A stretch of DNA of 64,000 nucleotides, taken from NCBI GenBank assembly GCA_015680685.1, contig MNCI01001481.1:59072-123071 (forward strand), written 5' to 3'. This document shows, in pieces, positions 23,296 to 34,919 of the stretch. The DNA is from Gnetum montanum (taxonomy: Eukaryota; Streptophyta; Gnetopsida; Gnetales; Gnetaceae). Made by a program: the position numbers and the translations under genes. Below the pieces are notes generated by a model. That model saw only the letters and a program-made list of their open reading frames with translations. It had not been told where the DNA came from and did no database searches. Position 1 is the first letter of the stretch; each line of letters begins with the position of its first letter.

Positions 23296-24770
23296 GTCAA
23301 CAAATCCCCTTGATGTCAAGGCATAATGATTACAAGTTACTTCTTTCCCTTTTCTTAAGGCATAATGATTACAAGTTAATCTTTAGTTTTAGGTGATAAG
23401 AATCATATTATGTTTATGTTAAGACCCTCTTATTTTAAAAAATGAGAGAAACAGATGATGTGGTCTCACTGTACATATAATTAATTATTCAATAATTTGA
23501 TAACATAGAACACAATTCTTTTTGACAAAGAGCATATTGTGTATTATTGATTATTTTATTGACAAAATAAGAAAAATATGTACAACATACAAAATAACAT
23601 GCTTAAAGAATAAAAAAGATTACAAAAATGAAATATATAAAAGAATTGGAAAACATATAAAGAATATGAAATAGAGTAAAGAATTGGAAAAAGATTGAAG
23701 AATTAGAAAAATTATCAAGAATGAAGAAAAATAGTAAAAAATAAAAAAATAAAAATGAAGCATATTTAGGTACACAAGGCCTAACATGAGCATATATCTC
23801 TCCCATAACTATGGTCAAATGATGATATATAGAAGATTGAGTAATTTTTGTTCTCAGTCAATGTCATGATGGGGCTGGTTGATTATTGCAAGTACTTGAA
23901 TGACTTGTTGAATATTAACAAGAATGAGCTTTTCTGGACTATTAGGGTGATACATTTACATGACACCAGATTGATAAGTAACATGGACAATATAGGGTTC
24001 TTCTCATAACATTTGAAATTTAGCACATTGAGTTATATAGTGCAGGTTATAGTATAACACTTTGTCATGTGGCTTAATAGTAACATGTCTAATCTTAGCA
24101 TCACGTTTATATTTGGTGTATTTCTTATGTATTTCATTGAACATTATGGCTACTAACTAATATTCCCTTAGTACATTAAGATTTATGTCTAAGAAAGAAG
24201 CAGTGGTTAGGGTATGTATTTCAATTTTCATTAGCAACATAGGTAGTTTTCCATACACTATTTCATATGGAGAGTATCCTATAGGAAGTTTCCATGTAGA
24301 TCTATAGGCCAACAGAGAATCGTTGAGTTTAGTAATCTAATCTAGTCTATATCAGCTAATGGTTCTAGTTAAGATTCTCATTACTTTGCCTATTAGTCAC
24401 TTTTACCTACTCGTTAGCTTAGGGATGGTAAGGTGTTTTTAGCTTATGAACCATCCCAAGATGTTGCATAAGTTTCTTGAGCATAGCTTCTATGAAATGC
24501 ATTTCATTGTTTGACATTAGCATTCTTGATATACCAAATTTATTCACCACATGTTATTGAAAGAATTTAGCTATTGTTGTTGATGTGTAATTCTTAATTG
24601 CAACAACCTATACCCATTTTGTACAATAACAATGACAATAACATATGATTTCCCTTTTGACATTGGTATGATGAGTCCCATAAAACCAATCTCCTTGATG
24701 TCAAATGGTTCAAGTGGTCAGATTCATTATTATGGTTCTTTATATCTGGCTATCATACTGATCCATTATG
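23296..24770 (-). mobile_element. T4: integrase-end remnant of tRNA-Asp family
   Basis: On the - strand this region aligns with T5 integrase DNA. For example + strand TAGTTTTCCATACACTATTTC (near 24249) and the following Tyr/Gly-rich segment match 33367-33500 in T5. Downstream in the element's direction comes GTTATGGGAGAGATATATGC near 23795-23814, a variant of the internal polypurine-like motif. Then comes TTGACATCAAGGGGAT at 23303-23318, a motif shared with T5 and T7. There are no LTRs, no gag and no RT, so it is a fragment. A T-rich open stretch within it (23603-23818) is low-complexity spacer, not a gene. Confidence 0.7.
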
Positions 24771-25042
24771 TTCTCTGATCTCAGACGAAGTTGAAAACTA
24801 ACTTTTGATTATTAAAAGAGGATTAAAACATTGAAAATTAAATCTAAGGATCATGTAACCCCTAAGCTAAACAGGATTTATACCACTTCGTATCTTATCC
24901 ATGGAATGTAACAGAAATTCAATCATTTTTAAATAGATTAAATCGACTCCTAAATTAACAGTACTAACCATTACTTTTCTGCATAACTCAAGAAGCAATT
25001 CTATGCTCCCCTCCTATTGTTCTTTATTTTATTTTATTTTAT
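24771..25042. other. No gene seen; A/T-rich pentamer repeat at its end
   Basis: No recognisable coding sequence. The last part, about 25024-25046, is a short ATTTT repeat which, read on the - strand, forms an A-rich tail after the exon copy at 25043-25150. Confidence 0.5.
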
Positions 25043-25150
25043 TTTTGCATCCACGATAATTTTGGTTGGTTTCTCCTTCTACGACTTGCAGGTAACTTCG
25101 TTTACTGCCAGCAATTTGAACTCTGAACAAGGAAGTGAGTCAACTCTCAT
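25043..25150 (-). pseudogene. Truncated copy of the PPD4-like first exon
   Basis: On the - strand this begins at an ATG (25150-25148) and reads MRVDSLPCSE, against MRVDLLSCSD in the real gene at 60810. Further matches are CTGCAGGTC-like and AGAAGGAGAAACCAACCA blocks and GTGGATGCAAAA, where similarity ends. Against 60674-60810 it lacks about 29 bp in the middle and carries an in-frame TAG. Immediately after the end is an AAAAT repeat. Only the start of the transit-peptide exon is present, so it cannot make the protein. It could be a retroposed or transduced fragment, or a filler segment from DNA repair. Confidence 0.8.
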
Positions 25151-25879
25151 AGAACAAATCTACAAAATCAGAAGTTGAGGAAAACATTTTACCAGACCGT
25201 TCTTTGGATTTCCTTCTCCAGCAAAGAGTAGGCAGAGTTGCTGGTTGCTCTGTCTCCTTGTTTTAACTTCCTTAATTTTCATGTAGCTTGGCCAGTGCAA
25301 CGGTAAAGGTTTATGGTTCATTGATCTGCAGAATTGCTTTTCCTTAGTTTTGTTTTCTCTGAATATGATTTTCAATTTCATCGCAGGCAGTTTTTGCTTT
25401 TTAACATCTTATACTTTACCTTAATGTGTATCTTTCGTTTCGGTTTGTGTCTTTGGTTGCGGATTTATTTCAAAAATCTTAGGTTAATGATATATGATGT
25501 AGTCTTTTAAATTAATCGCTAACGGTTTTTGTTTTTTATCATCTTCCTCTGTGGCTTATTCGAATCTTTAGTTTCAGATTCATATGGCAATATATTCTAT
25601 TAATTATATATCCTTTCATCTTATAATTTAATTGCTAATTGCTAGCAATTTCATTTGGGAGAAATTGCATCTTAAGTTAGTTCATAATGCGCAAAATTTC
25701 AATTGATGAATTGAGCTTGTAGGGGGACTTTTGACGTGCATAGCGACATCGGTAGATGAAGTGAATTAATGATTTCTAAATTCATGTGTTCAATCTTTAG
25801 GATTTCAATGAAAGTAAGTTTGCAATTTTTTTTTTCTTTTTTGTTTTTGGTTTGTTTTGTTTGTCTTCATAGACCTTAG
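25151..25879. other. Unassigned, mixed composition
   Basis: Somewhat less AT-biased than the surroundings. An open stretch of 73 codons on the - strand (25381-25160) matches nothing I know. It does not resemble the DNA upstream of the real PPD4-like gene beyond a few bases before the ATG. Confidence 0.35.
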
Positions 25880-26692
25880 CATTACAATACCCAACTCAAG
25901 TCCTTGATGCTTACAAGGATGCTTATGAAGTTATATTAATGCTTTTTTCAAGCTTTCAAAATGGAGAAGTGGAGATATGCTCTAGAATCAAAAGGTTTTA
26001 AAATTAGCATAAATAAGACTGAATAGATGCAATGCAAATTTAATAATAGCATAAATAGTGGTTAAATAGAAGTGATAATTCAAGGCAAATAATTCCTTCA
26101 CTGTAAATAATTCCACTACCTAGGATTAATTTTCTAATCATTCAATCAAATGGTGAAATTGATAAAGATATAAGAAATAGAATTGAGGCAAGATGGTCGA
26201 CATGGAGACAAGCTATTAGTGTTCTATATAACAAAAGAATACTAATAAAATTGAAGGAGAAATTTTATAGGATAGCAATCAAGTCTGCTATCTTATATGG
26301 TGTTGAATGTTGGGTAGTACAAAAGAGGCATGAATAACAAATCTGTGTGTCAAAAATGCAAAAACTTTGATGAATGTTGTATGTTATTTTGGCAAAGATA
26401 AACTACATAATGCAAACATCAAAAGAAAAATTAGATTGGCTTCTATTTTAGATAAGCTACAAAAATGATGACTTAAATAGTTTGCACATGTGCAAAGAGC
26501 ATTAGATAATAAGCCTATAAACAAAGGTTTCTACATCACTATTCAAGGAAAGCTAGTGAAAAATAGATTGAAGATAATTTGAAGAAACTACAAATAAACA
26601 AAGATCTAGCCTTTCATAGAGGCGAATAGAAAAAAAGAACTCATATAGCTAACTCCAATTTGTTGGAACAAGGCTATGATGATGATGATGAT
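25880..26692 (+). mobile_element. RTE-type LINE, 3' end
   Basis: Read-through translation shows the C-terminal RT region of plant RTE-like LINEs: GFKISINKTEYMQCKF near 25990, FHYLGLIF near 26112, KLKEKFYRIAIKSAILYGVE near 26250-26310 followed by CW, then a decayed C-terminus. It ends with CTCCAATTTGTTGGAACAAG at 26651-26670 and a (GAT)n run at 26674-26690, the characteristic RTE 3' end with a trinucleotide repeat. The 5' part is missing, as is usual for LINE insertions. Stops and frameshifts make it inactive. Confidence 0.85.
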
Positions 26693-26895
26693 ATAATAGA
26701 AGTACCTACATTTCCCTTAAAAATTATATTTCATTGTATCATCCATAGCTTGCATTTTTTTTTCATATTGTTGAAATATAAATGATTTTAGAATTCATGG
26801 GTAGATTATTTAATCAGTATCCATGAAGTTCAATATTCAAGTCCACATTTTACCTCAAGAGTATAATAAAAATTTACATAGAGGTCTATGGTAAT
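26693..26895. other. Flank of T5, no feature
   Basis: AT-rich, non-coding. Its last five bases (26891-26895, GTAAT) are the left copy of the probable T5 target duplication. Confidence 0.6.
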
Positions 26896-27828
26896 TGATG
26901 AGTGGTGAAAGGTAACCCTATGCTCAACCATACAAATCACAAAGCATTCACGCATGATCCGGTCAAATTCTGCAAACTCTAGGTCTTTTAGTACACTAGT
27001 TGTCTAGGAAGTGAACCCTACCCTAATGGTCATTCATTGTTTTCCCAATTACACTTGTGATGTACAAAGATATGGTTAAGTGTAATCGAGGCCTATGATT
27101 TTTATCAGTTTGTTTTTTATGGTTTTGTTGCTTGAAATAAATAGGATAAAAAATAAAGTAATTTAATGTCTACTTTAATCTAATTGACTAACTATTGTGT
27201 AACTAGTCTTAACGTAAGTATCTAGTCCCACTTACTATACACATCCTAAACACATATTACATGGTTGGGTTACCAAGCATTAAGCGCTGCTAGGATTACC
27301 AAATATCATACGCATGCTCGAAGTGGTCATACTTATGTGTTCACTTAATCTCTATTTAGCTTATCTCACTTAACTACTTAATTTTCTTAATTGTTGGGGA
27401 ACATTGAATAAATAACTGAAAACATTAAATGCATGAATAAAATATTTAAGCTATCCAAAATGCTGCAAGGTTTATTAAGAAACTCGTCTTTTTTGCCACA
27501 CACATTGTCATGTTTAGGTAAAACAATGCTTGAATAAAGACTCGTACATTCAATGACTCTTGCTGCGGGTACTTGGGAAAATATTCTAACTTTTGAATGG
27601 AAAAACTGCAAAAGCTTTGCTACAACTATGATAAGATGATGCCTAAACATAGCAAGTTGGCATGTATTTATAGGCAAGAATAGACCCTGTGTCGATAGGG
27701 CCATGTTAACGCATCAAATGATGCATCAATGGGGACACATTAAGACATCAAATGATGTGTTAATGGGGCCTAGTCGACAGGGCCCAATCAACAAGGCCTC
27801 ATCGACGTAGCCAATCCATGACTCATCA
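26896..27828 (-). repeat. T5 3' LTR
   Basis: 933 bp with TGATGAG/CTCATCA ends. On the - strand the TATA box is TATAAATA (27672-27665). Its U3 has two copies of a unit around ATCAAATGATG(C/T)(A/G)T followed by AATGGGG (27707-27770). The 5' LTR has only one, which explains part of the 20 bp length difference. U3 also holds GTCGAC and GGGCC motifs. Confidence 0.9.
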
Positions 27829-27898
27829 TACCCCCATGATTGAATGAAACTTCATCATTGAGTTATTTACAAAATTGGAAAGGTATGGGATTATTGAC
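27829..27898 (-). promoter_or_regulatory. T5 polypurine tract and conserved 18-mer
   Basis: Reading on the - strand, CATGGGGGTA ends directly at the 3' LTR and should prime plus-strand synthesis. GTCAATAATCCCATACCT (27898-27881) lies about 50 bp before it and is identical in T2 (15127-15144) and T7 (49024-49041). Confidence 0.8.
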
Positions 27899-28029
27899 TA
27901 ACACATGACTCAACAAAACTACATGACAAATTTGAGTGCCCAAGCATACAAATCAACAAAATTACAAATTGTGATGTTCACAATACAAAATCCTATGATG
28001 GCATAAAGATAATTGAAGAGATCATATGG

Positions 28030-30845
28030 TCCTAGGCAATAGAGGCTCCTGAGGCTTTGATGGGCCTTCTAACTGCTATTGCAACTTCTAGTGGCAAATG
28101 GAAAGCATCCAGCAATCCTTTCATTTTTTTCCTACTTACTCTTGGAATTATGCATAGTCCACGTAGCTTCTTTAATGTGGGCCAAAATGGGCACATCCCA
28201 AGGATAGGGATTGTTGGAAATAGCTTCTTAGCAATGATAAACTAGGCAACAAATTGTTTGCATTTGATATCGAATGCCCTGACTACATTTTGCAACTCTT
28301 GGTAGTCATTCATTTCTTTGGCGAGGTCCTTGGTAGTTGATCATTAATTAATGAATCATGCCTTGAGAACTTTGAGTTCAACATTTTCCATCTCAAAATT
28401 TTTCTTGGTGTCCTTATGATGCTTAAACTCAACTTTGTACAATAAGTATGAGCTAGCCACCTATTTTTCAAATTTTGTTAGTGGTCGTCCAACAATTAAC
28501 ATTTCCAGATTTGCAAATCGAAGATTGGCCAATTCCATATATTCTATAATTTCTTCGATCTGCAACTCCTTCATGAGAATCTTCACTTTGTTATAGGCAT
28601 TCATCCCATCAATGATAGGCTATCAAACTTCTCTTCCTTGCTGGAGTTGCTGGAGGGACTTATGTACTTTTACCTTAGCCACTTGGATATGCTTCTCATT
28701 CAACTCCTTCTATAAGCCAACCTGGTCTTTGTAGTGATTCTTGACTCTCTCAAATTTGAGAGCCTCATTCTTCCAAGTGAAAATTTCAATGATAGATTTC
28801 TAGCATAAGGAACAGACTTTTTCCATAGAAAGATTACAACTGTCTACTCCCAATTTCCTCAATTCTATGTTTGCTCTGGCTTTCTGCACCTACTATTGAT
28901 GGATGAATTCTTGCATTTTTTGTTTTTGTGCATCAACATTTCACAGGTGATGGATTTCTATGGTCAGTGTTTCATTTTCTTGGTGTGTCTAAACCAAGTC
29001 CTTTTGAATTGAATAAGTCTTTTCTTTGGCTACGAACTGGTTAAAGATAGACGTAACCATTCTCTCCTCAACTTGTTTTAATCATTCTTAAAGCTACTAA
29101 AAAGCTTCATCTCTAGTTATTATAGGGTTAAGAAGTGCAAGGTCAGCAAAGCAGGCATGTAATTCAGCAACCTCCGTAGCCAAGCATTAGTTCTATGCTT
29201 GAGCTATTTTAAGTTGCCCTTCCAACATGATACATTTTCCCTTTTCTTTGAGCAACTTCAATTGGATTGTAGTAATGTTATTTAAAAAATAAAAAATGTT
29301 TAGAATCGATTGCTTGGTCCCTACCAGTTAGTCTAGCAACTCTTCATGTTTGGTTGCACTCAATCTTCCATTGATAGTTCCTACAAATATTTGCACATCT
29401 CGAAGTGTAGATATGTCTGGTACAGACACCACAAGTGCATTAAGTGCTTCCATAATTCAATCAACAACTACTTCTATAGCTGTCTGCTACCCTTGGTGTT
29501 ACATCACCAGTACAGTTTCCCCCTTGCCCTCCTCCAAGCACACCAAAAAAAAAAGGCAGCATTCCCATAGATTTTTGGGAATAGATAGTATTGAGATAGA
29601 GACACTATCACCTTTTGAGCACTAGGATCTGATCTCATGGGTAGCTACATTTGTTGAGCTAAGAATGTTGGTTCATCTTCCTCCATTTGACTAATTGTTC
29701 AACTCATCTCATTTAGGTGACTCATCACAAGTTGATATATAGATGGATCTCCACCACTCATTCTTGCTCACTGCTCCTACTCATGCAAGAGTTGTTTTTG
29801 GATTTTGTGCAAGCGCTCAATGGCTATGCAGGTCTCTAGCATTTGTTTTTAAGTGGGTGGTAGAGGTGGTGGTTGCTACTCCTCTTTCTTAGACATGGCA
29901 GCCATCTTGTCTTTCATCATTTTAGACCAAGAGGCAATGGGAATATGCCTGATCATGTCATTTGCATAGCAAATTATCCCTACCCTTTTGCAAAGTTTTT
30001 GAATAAGGCATGGAAAACGTAGGGCTTTTCTTACATATTTATTCTCTTTAAAACGCTTTTCTATTTCTAGATAGATTAATTGTGGAAAGTTTGCTAGAAC
30101 TATCCTGCTTAGAGCAGTGCATGCTTGGGCAAAAAAGCTAGTCACCTTACTGGGCCTCATTGTTAGATTTAGGTGATAAGCTGCTATTTTGAAGTATATG
30201 CGCTCTATCGGTGTGAGCACACCAAAGTCCTTGTGGTAAACTTGTAACACTATTGGGTCCATTTCTTTTTGGCCTCTAGATTAGCTTGCGTAGATAACTT
30301 TGTTAGTTGTGTTCTAGAATCAGGCAACCAAAGAGCATGTGCAATGGCTTCAACTAAGTAGGAGGACACCTGAATGTCCTTGATTTTCATAGTGGCACCT
30401 ACCCGTCTATTATTTCAAAAGAGGTATGTCTCTTCTATGTACCACTCCCCACTAGAAGAGATGATTGGCCACATGGAAGGGGTTTATAATTATGTCTTTA
30501 CATCTACTAGAGCATGCTCTAAAAATGGCTCAAAGTTTAGTTCTTGGAGAACTAAGCGTTGGACATCACAGGGCCTAATTGTGTCAAAGTAGGCTTGTGT
30601 TAATGTGACTTCAAGTCTCAGTATGGGCCCTGGTGCCTTCCCTTGTTTTGATTGTTCTATTGTAGGCTCTTCCTCTAGAATCTATCGAATAGATTCCACT
30701 TTAGGCTCTTCCTAAATAGGTCCCATTGCATGGGTTTTTTCTACATGCTCCTAGGCTTGTTCTTGTTGGTCCCTTCTAATTCTGGGTCATTTCTCTCGTA
30801 GTTGAAATGGTCCTCCTTCTTGCGGTCGTTTTGGTCTCGATGCCA
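28030..30845 (-). pseudogene. T5 ORF3 (third ORF after integrase)
   Basis: Starts at an ATG at 30845-30843 (MASRPKRPQEGG) just after an AG, as at a splice acceptor. It reads through to about 28030 with scattered stops, suggesting a protein of roughly 900 residues. The N-terminus is basic and Gln/Glu-rich. A middle part at 30262-29876 (open) holds LTPIERIYFKIAAYHLNLTM and recalls the plant transposon-protein domain often found in such elements. The C-terminal half (about 29250-28060) is rich in Leu/Lys/Glu/Gln with heptad-like spacing, so probably coiled coil. I see no signal peptide or transmembrane segment, so an envelope-like role is not supported. Function unknown. Confidence 0.6.
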
Positions 30846-32884
30846 TCTTTAATCATAACATGACTACAAGTTAGTAATTATTGTGTAACATGAAACAATT
30901 GGAATACCTTATCTCATTAGGAAGGTTACCCCTAGCTAAGTTGTGATTATGGTTGATTTGATTAATTTTAATCATTAGTTTATTTGGATCTTAATATTAA
31001 TAAGTGATTATAGTCATACCAAAGAGTGTCAAAAGGGTCAAGCTCTCAAAAAGTGATGGTTCACTATCATTATATTCCTTAACCCTTTGGGGGAGTCAAA
31101 AAAATTTTCAAAAAATTCTCATTAGAAACCTTAAGGTTTGTGGTCCCCATGACTAAGAGCTTACCTCTAGTAGCTGCCGAATCAAAGAACGAAGTGATTT
31201 GGACAAACAATCGAGAAGTTATGGGCTCTAGAAGGTGTGGAGCTTTGAAAAATGATAAAAAATCCTCTCTTTTTGTGAAGAAAATGATAAAAATTTCAAA
31301 GTGCTCAATGGTATTTATAGACTTATTGTGTTGCATCAATGGGGCCTAGTCAACGGGGCCCCATCAACAGGGTTAACTATGTCAACTAGGCCTAGTCGAC
31401 GCAACTGTTGACCACCATTGATTCTAGTCAAACTTTGAAAATACGAGTGTTTGAGTGAAATTGAAGTCAAATGGAAGCCAAAAAAGCCACGAACATGATG
31501 AAAATAGTAGAATATGGTGTTAGAGTTTAGAAAATTTAGAAAACTAAGAAAATGATTGAAGTATGAAGTTTATGAAAGTTTAAGGAGCACAAAGCTAGAT
31601 GCACAATGGGGCATGCGAAAGATATGATTGCAACAATCTCTAAGGTAGGGAACTTAACTATCTAAACCAAGAGATATGTAAGTGGGTCCACCCCATAGTA
31701 GGCACATGCCCTTTTTGCTTTTGCATAACCTTAACTAAGGCATCTGTGGGCCCCACAATTGATTAATGGTTATGAAAAGTTAAGGACCAACTAGGAAGAA
31801 CCTATCCAAGAATTCCAACACATCAAACCAATACATCAAGCATAACATAGAAACTAGTAGTGAGGTGAGTTATGGCAACACAGATGAATGATCGAGAAGA
31901 TGGGATGTAATCCTAAATTGAGGTCATAAGAGTTCCCTTGTGGAGTTTGTATTTAAAATGACCCAAGAAGATCCATCCTTATTCTAGACCAAAATCAACC
32001 ACTTTCAGTGTCTTTGCATCATCACTCTAAGATCAATCCACCTCCTCAAGACACAAGAGTGCTTCCACAAAATGGCCACGGTTCCATAAAGAGAAGAAAA
32101 GAGAAGTAGGAAGTGGGAGAGGGCCTTAGTTACAGGGGACCTTTAGCATGGGTAACATGTCTTTTTAGTTCTATAACTAGTGCTTGTAGCCCATTTATTT
32201 GTCTCATGGGTGTGCTTTGAATTCCCATTATTTTTTTAATGAAATGGAAACCACACCATGCAAAGACTTTATTTAACTTCCTATTATTGGTTGACTTGAA
32301 ATGGTAAGAAGTCAATGAGAACACTCAAGCACCCAGGTAAATAAAAAAGTACCAAGAGTATTGAGTCCCCTTGAAGTCACACCCTGTGAAAACCTTTAAA
32401 TCCTTCCCAATTCCAAAAACTACCTAGGTCACAAATTTATTAAAAGCTTATTTAATGAAAGGTACCTCAAACTTCCAAAACAAGAAAAACCATAGAGTCT
32501 TTGGATGGGTGGATGATGTGGATGTACTACCTATTCCATGAAAAACAAACCATGTCTTAGTCATCAAACATCAAAATTCTAAAATAGAAATCAAACATTA
32601 ACAATCAAAATATTAAGCACAAACCACCATTAGTAAACAACAATTGCACTGTGTCATGCGATAATAAAGCACCTTTATTAGCAAAAATAATGAAAAGTCA
32701 CATAAAAGTAAAGTAAAATATATAAGAAAGTACAAAATATTCAAGAAAGATAAAGCATACTAACAATGTTGTAAAACAAAAATCAAGAAAATTAATAAAA
32801 TGAAAAACCAAAAAAAGGTAAAAATCAACAAAGTGTAAAACAAAAAGTGAAAACCTAAGGAGCCATGTGTATTATTAACATAGA
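30846..32884 (-). other. T5 spacer between integrase and ORF3, with conserved blocks
   Basis: Non-coding. Reading on the - strand it carries AATCATGGGGGAGATGGCCA (32904-32885, at its upstream edge), GGGTGTGACTTCAAGGGGAC (32384-32365; T7 has it at 47512-47531) and CTATGGGGTGGACCCACT (31698-31681; T2 and T7 have it as CTTTGGGGAGGACCCACT). It then holds the promoter-like segment at 31312-31410. The open stretches seen here are short and have no known domain. Confidence 0.65.
31312..31410 (-). promoter_or_regulatory. Internal copy of the T5 LTR promoter core
   Basis: Read on the + strand for comparison, GGTATTTATAG (TATAAATA on the - strand at 31319-31312) is followed within 20 bp by TCAATGGGGCCTAGTCAACG (31336-31355) and further GTCAAC/GTCGAC and GGCC units. 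The 5' LTR has TATTTATA at 38979-38986 and TCAATGGGGCCTAGTCGACA at 39040-39059; over 26 bases the two blocks differ at three. The segment lies about 470 bp upstream of the ORF3 ATG in the right direction. Similarity to the LTR does not extend downstream of the TATA box. A role in ORF3 transcription is inference. Confidence 0.5.
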
Positions 32885-34080
32885 TGGCCATCTCCCCCAT
32901 GATTGAGTTGAAAGGAGGAGACATAGAATATAGAGCATGGTTGTTCATCTAATGAGGTAGTAGTTTCACTAGCTTGTCTTGGCTCTAGGAAAGGTTTCAC
33001 TTATTAGATATTGACCAAATTCTTTTTGTGTGGGCTCTCGAGTTTGTAGATTAACATGGACCCAGAGGGAAAGGTTTCATCAATTATATAAGGTCCCTTC
33101 CACAATGTTTGGAACTTTGTTTTCTAAGGTACATGTGTGGGGTTCCAATAGAGAACCTTATCTGCAGGTTGAAATTTTACCTTCCAAATTCTAAGGTCAT
33201 GGCACTTCTTGTTGTATGCCTTATGCACTTCATTCAAAGATAGGGCCACCAATTAATTTTCATCTAGCACATTCAAGTTGATCAATCTTTCTCTTTGTGC
33301 TAGGCTTAGGTCAAGGTCCAAGTCATAGGCTGTTGAAAGTGTACGAAGCTTAGATTGGACTCAAAGTGTTGGAAGTTTTCCATACACCACCTCATAAGGA
33401 GAGTAGCCTATGGGAAGTTTCGATGTGGAGTGGTAGGCTTGGAGGATTTTGTTGAGTTTTGTACTCCAATCTCTCCTATATTTGCTTATGGTTTTTGTTA
33501 GGATCTTTGTGATATCCCTATTGATGACTTCTGCTTAACCATTGGCTTCGTGGTGATAGGGTGTTGTTAATTTATGTTTGACCCCCAAGCATTGCATGAG
33601 TTTTCAAAAAGTGGCATCTATATAGTGGGTTTCATTGTCAAAAATCAATGCACATGATACACCAAACCTATTTACAATATGTTGTTATACAAATTGAGTA
33701 GTAGTGGATGATGTACGATCAATGATTGTTGGTGCTTCTACCCATTTGGTATAATAGTTGACTGCTATGATGTCTTTCCATTGGACATGGGTGTGATGGA
33801 ACCCATGAAGTCTATGCCGCAAATGTCAAAGGGCTCCGGTGGTTGAATCCACTATTGAGGACCCTCCATTCGTGTGGTCATCCCACCATCTCATTGATAG
33901 TGTTCATAGGATTAGACAAATTGGTGGGCATCCCTAAATATTGTAGGCCAATAGTATCCTGCCATTAGGATTTTTATGGCCATGCATCTTCGCACATAGT
34001 GGCCTTTACAAGGGCCTTCATGAGCATCATAAAGAATGCACAATTGGTCCATATCAAGGACACACTAATGAACCTAGTAT
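32885..34080 (-). pseudogene. T5 integrase
   Basis: In order on the - strand: zinc domain with DAHEGPCKGHY and, further on, YEHYQ where CxxC is usual (both Cys changed to Tyr); GYYWPTIFRDAHQFV between them; catalytic core GIDFMGSITP (first Asp present), IFDNETHYIDATF (second Asp present), YHHEANG.AEV (Glu present after a stop). A C-terminal part at about 33400-33000 follows (KLPIGYSPYEVVYGKLPT; FQTLWKGPYIIDETF). It ends near the conserved internal polypurine-like motif. Stops prevent function. It would have joined element DNA into the genome. Confidence 0.8.
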
Positions 34081-34919
34081 AGGTGTTCGTTGATTTCCAT
34101 GAAGTAGTTAGCCTGATGAAGAAACTATTATTTCTTCCTAAAATCTAGATCTTGTGGCATCTCCTAAGTAAGAAGGTAAGTGAGAACTAGGTGTTGGAAT
34201 GTTGTAGGGGCATTGCACAAACTGAACAACATCTTCCAATATGCAAAAGTCCCCTAGGGACTTGTGAATGTTATTTTGACTTGATCCTCTAACGCAATTT
34301 GGATTTGGTTATAGCCACTATAAACATCCAAGAAGATATAATAACAATGCCCAGATATAGTGTCCAACACTTGGTCAACAAATGGCAATGAAAAATGATC
34401 TTTAAATATTTTCATATTCAATAACCTACTGTCAATGCAAACCCACCACTTACCACCTTTCGTTAGCACAATTATGAGTGGGCTAATCCACTCACTATCC
34501 ACAATAGGATCGATGAACCATGGCTTGAGGAGTTGTTCTATTTCCTCTTTGACAATTTGCTTCAACTTGGGGTTTAGTTGCCTTTGTGGTTACCTTATTA
34601 GCTTCATGGCTAAGTTGATGTAGATATAATGTTGGCATATATGTGGATCAATTCCAATCAATTCAGGATATGACCAAGTAAAGTCTATTGGCCATTTTTT
34701 GACCACCTTCAACAACTTGTCTTTTTGTTCAGGGGCAAGATTTGCATTAATGATAACTAGCTTGCAATTGTCTAAAAATGCATACTCCATGCAGGCTAGT
34801 AGAGTTTTTAACTCTAGGGGCTCTTGCTTGAAATTATCAAGGATTTTCAACTCTCCCCAACAAGTATCATCATTTTCATCATCAAAGAGTTGGTGATGAA
34901 CTTGTTCAAGTTTATCCAT
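34081..34919 (-). pseudogene. T5 reverse transcriptase, N-terminal part only
   Basis: Two open stretches, 34919-34590 and 34565-34254, give the pre-RT linker (WPIDFTWSYPELIGIDPHIC) and RT fingers and palm start: KQIVKEEIEQLLKPWFIDPI, then SEWISPLIIVLTKGGKWWVC, YIFLDVYSGYNQIQIALED and, after 34254, GTFAYWKMLFSLCNAPTTFQ. After that the sequence passes within about 150 bp into integrase. The YxDD active site, thumb and RNase H are missing: an internal deletion. The family (Athila/Tat) is clear from the WSY..LIGIDP.I..H segment. Confidence 0.85.

Noticed and set aside
23603-23818. Phe/Ile/Leu-rich open stretch that looks like a membrane protein on the - strand
   Set aside because: It is low-complexity T-rich DNA in the T4 spacer right after the internal polypurine-like motif; no codon structure or homolog is evident.
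25160-25381. Possible upstream exon joined to the exon copy at 25150
   Set aside because: The 73-codon frame matches nothing known and no shared sequence upstream of the real gene's ATG supports it.
29346-29625. Overlapping + strand open stretches in T5
   Set aside because: They lie antisense to the ORF3 coiled-coil region and have no domain; treated as shadows.
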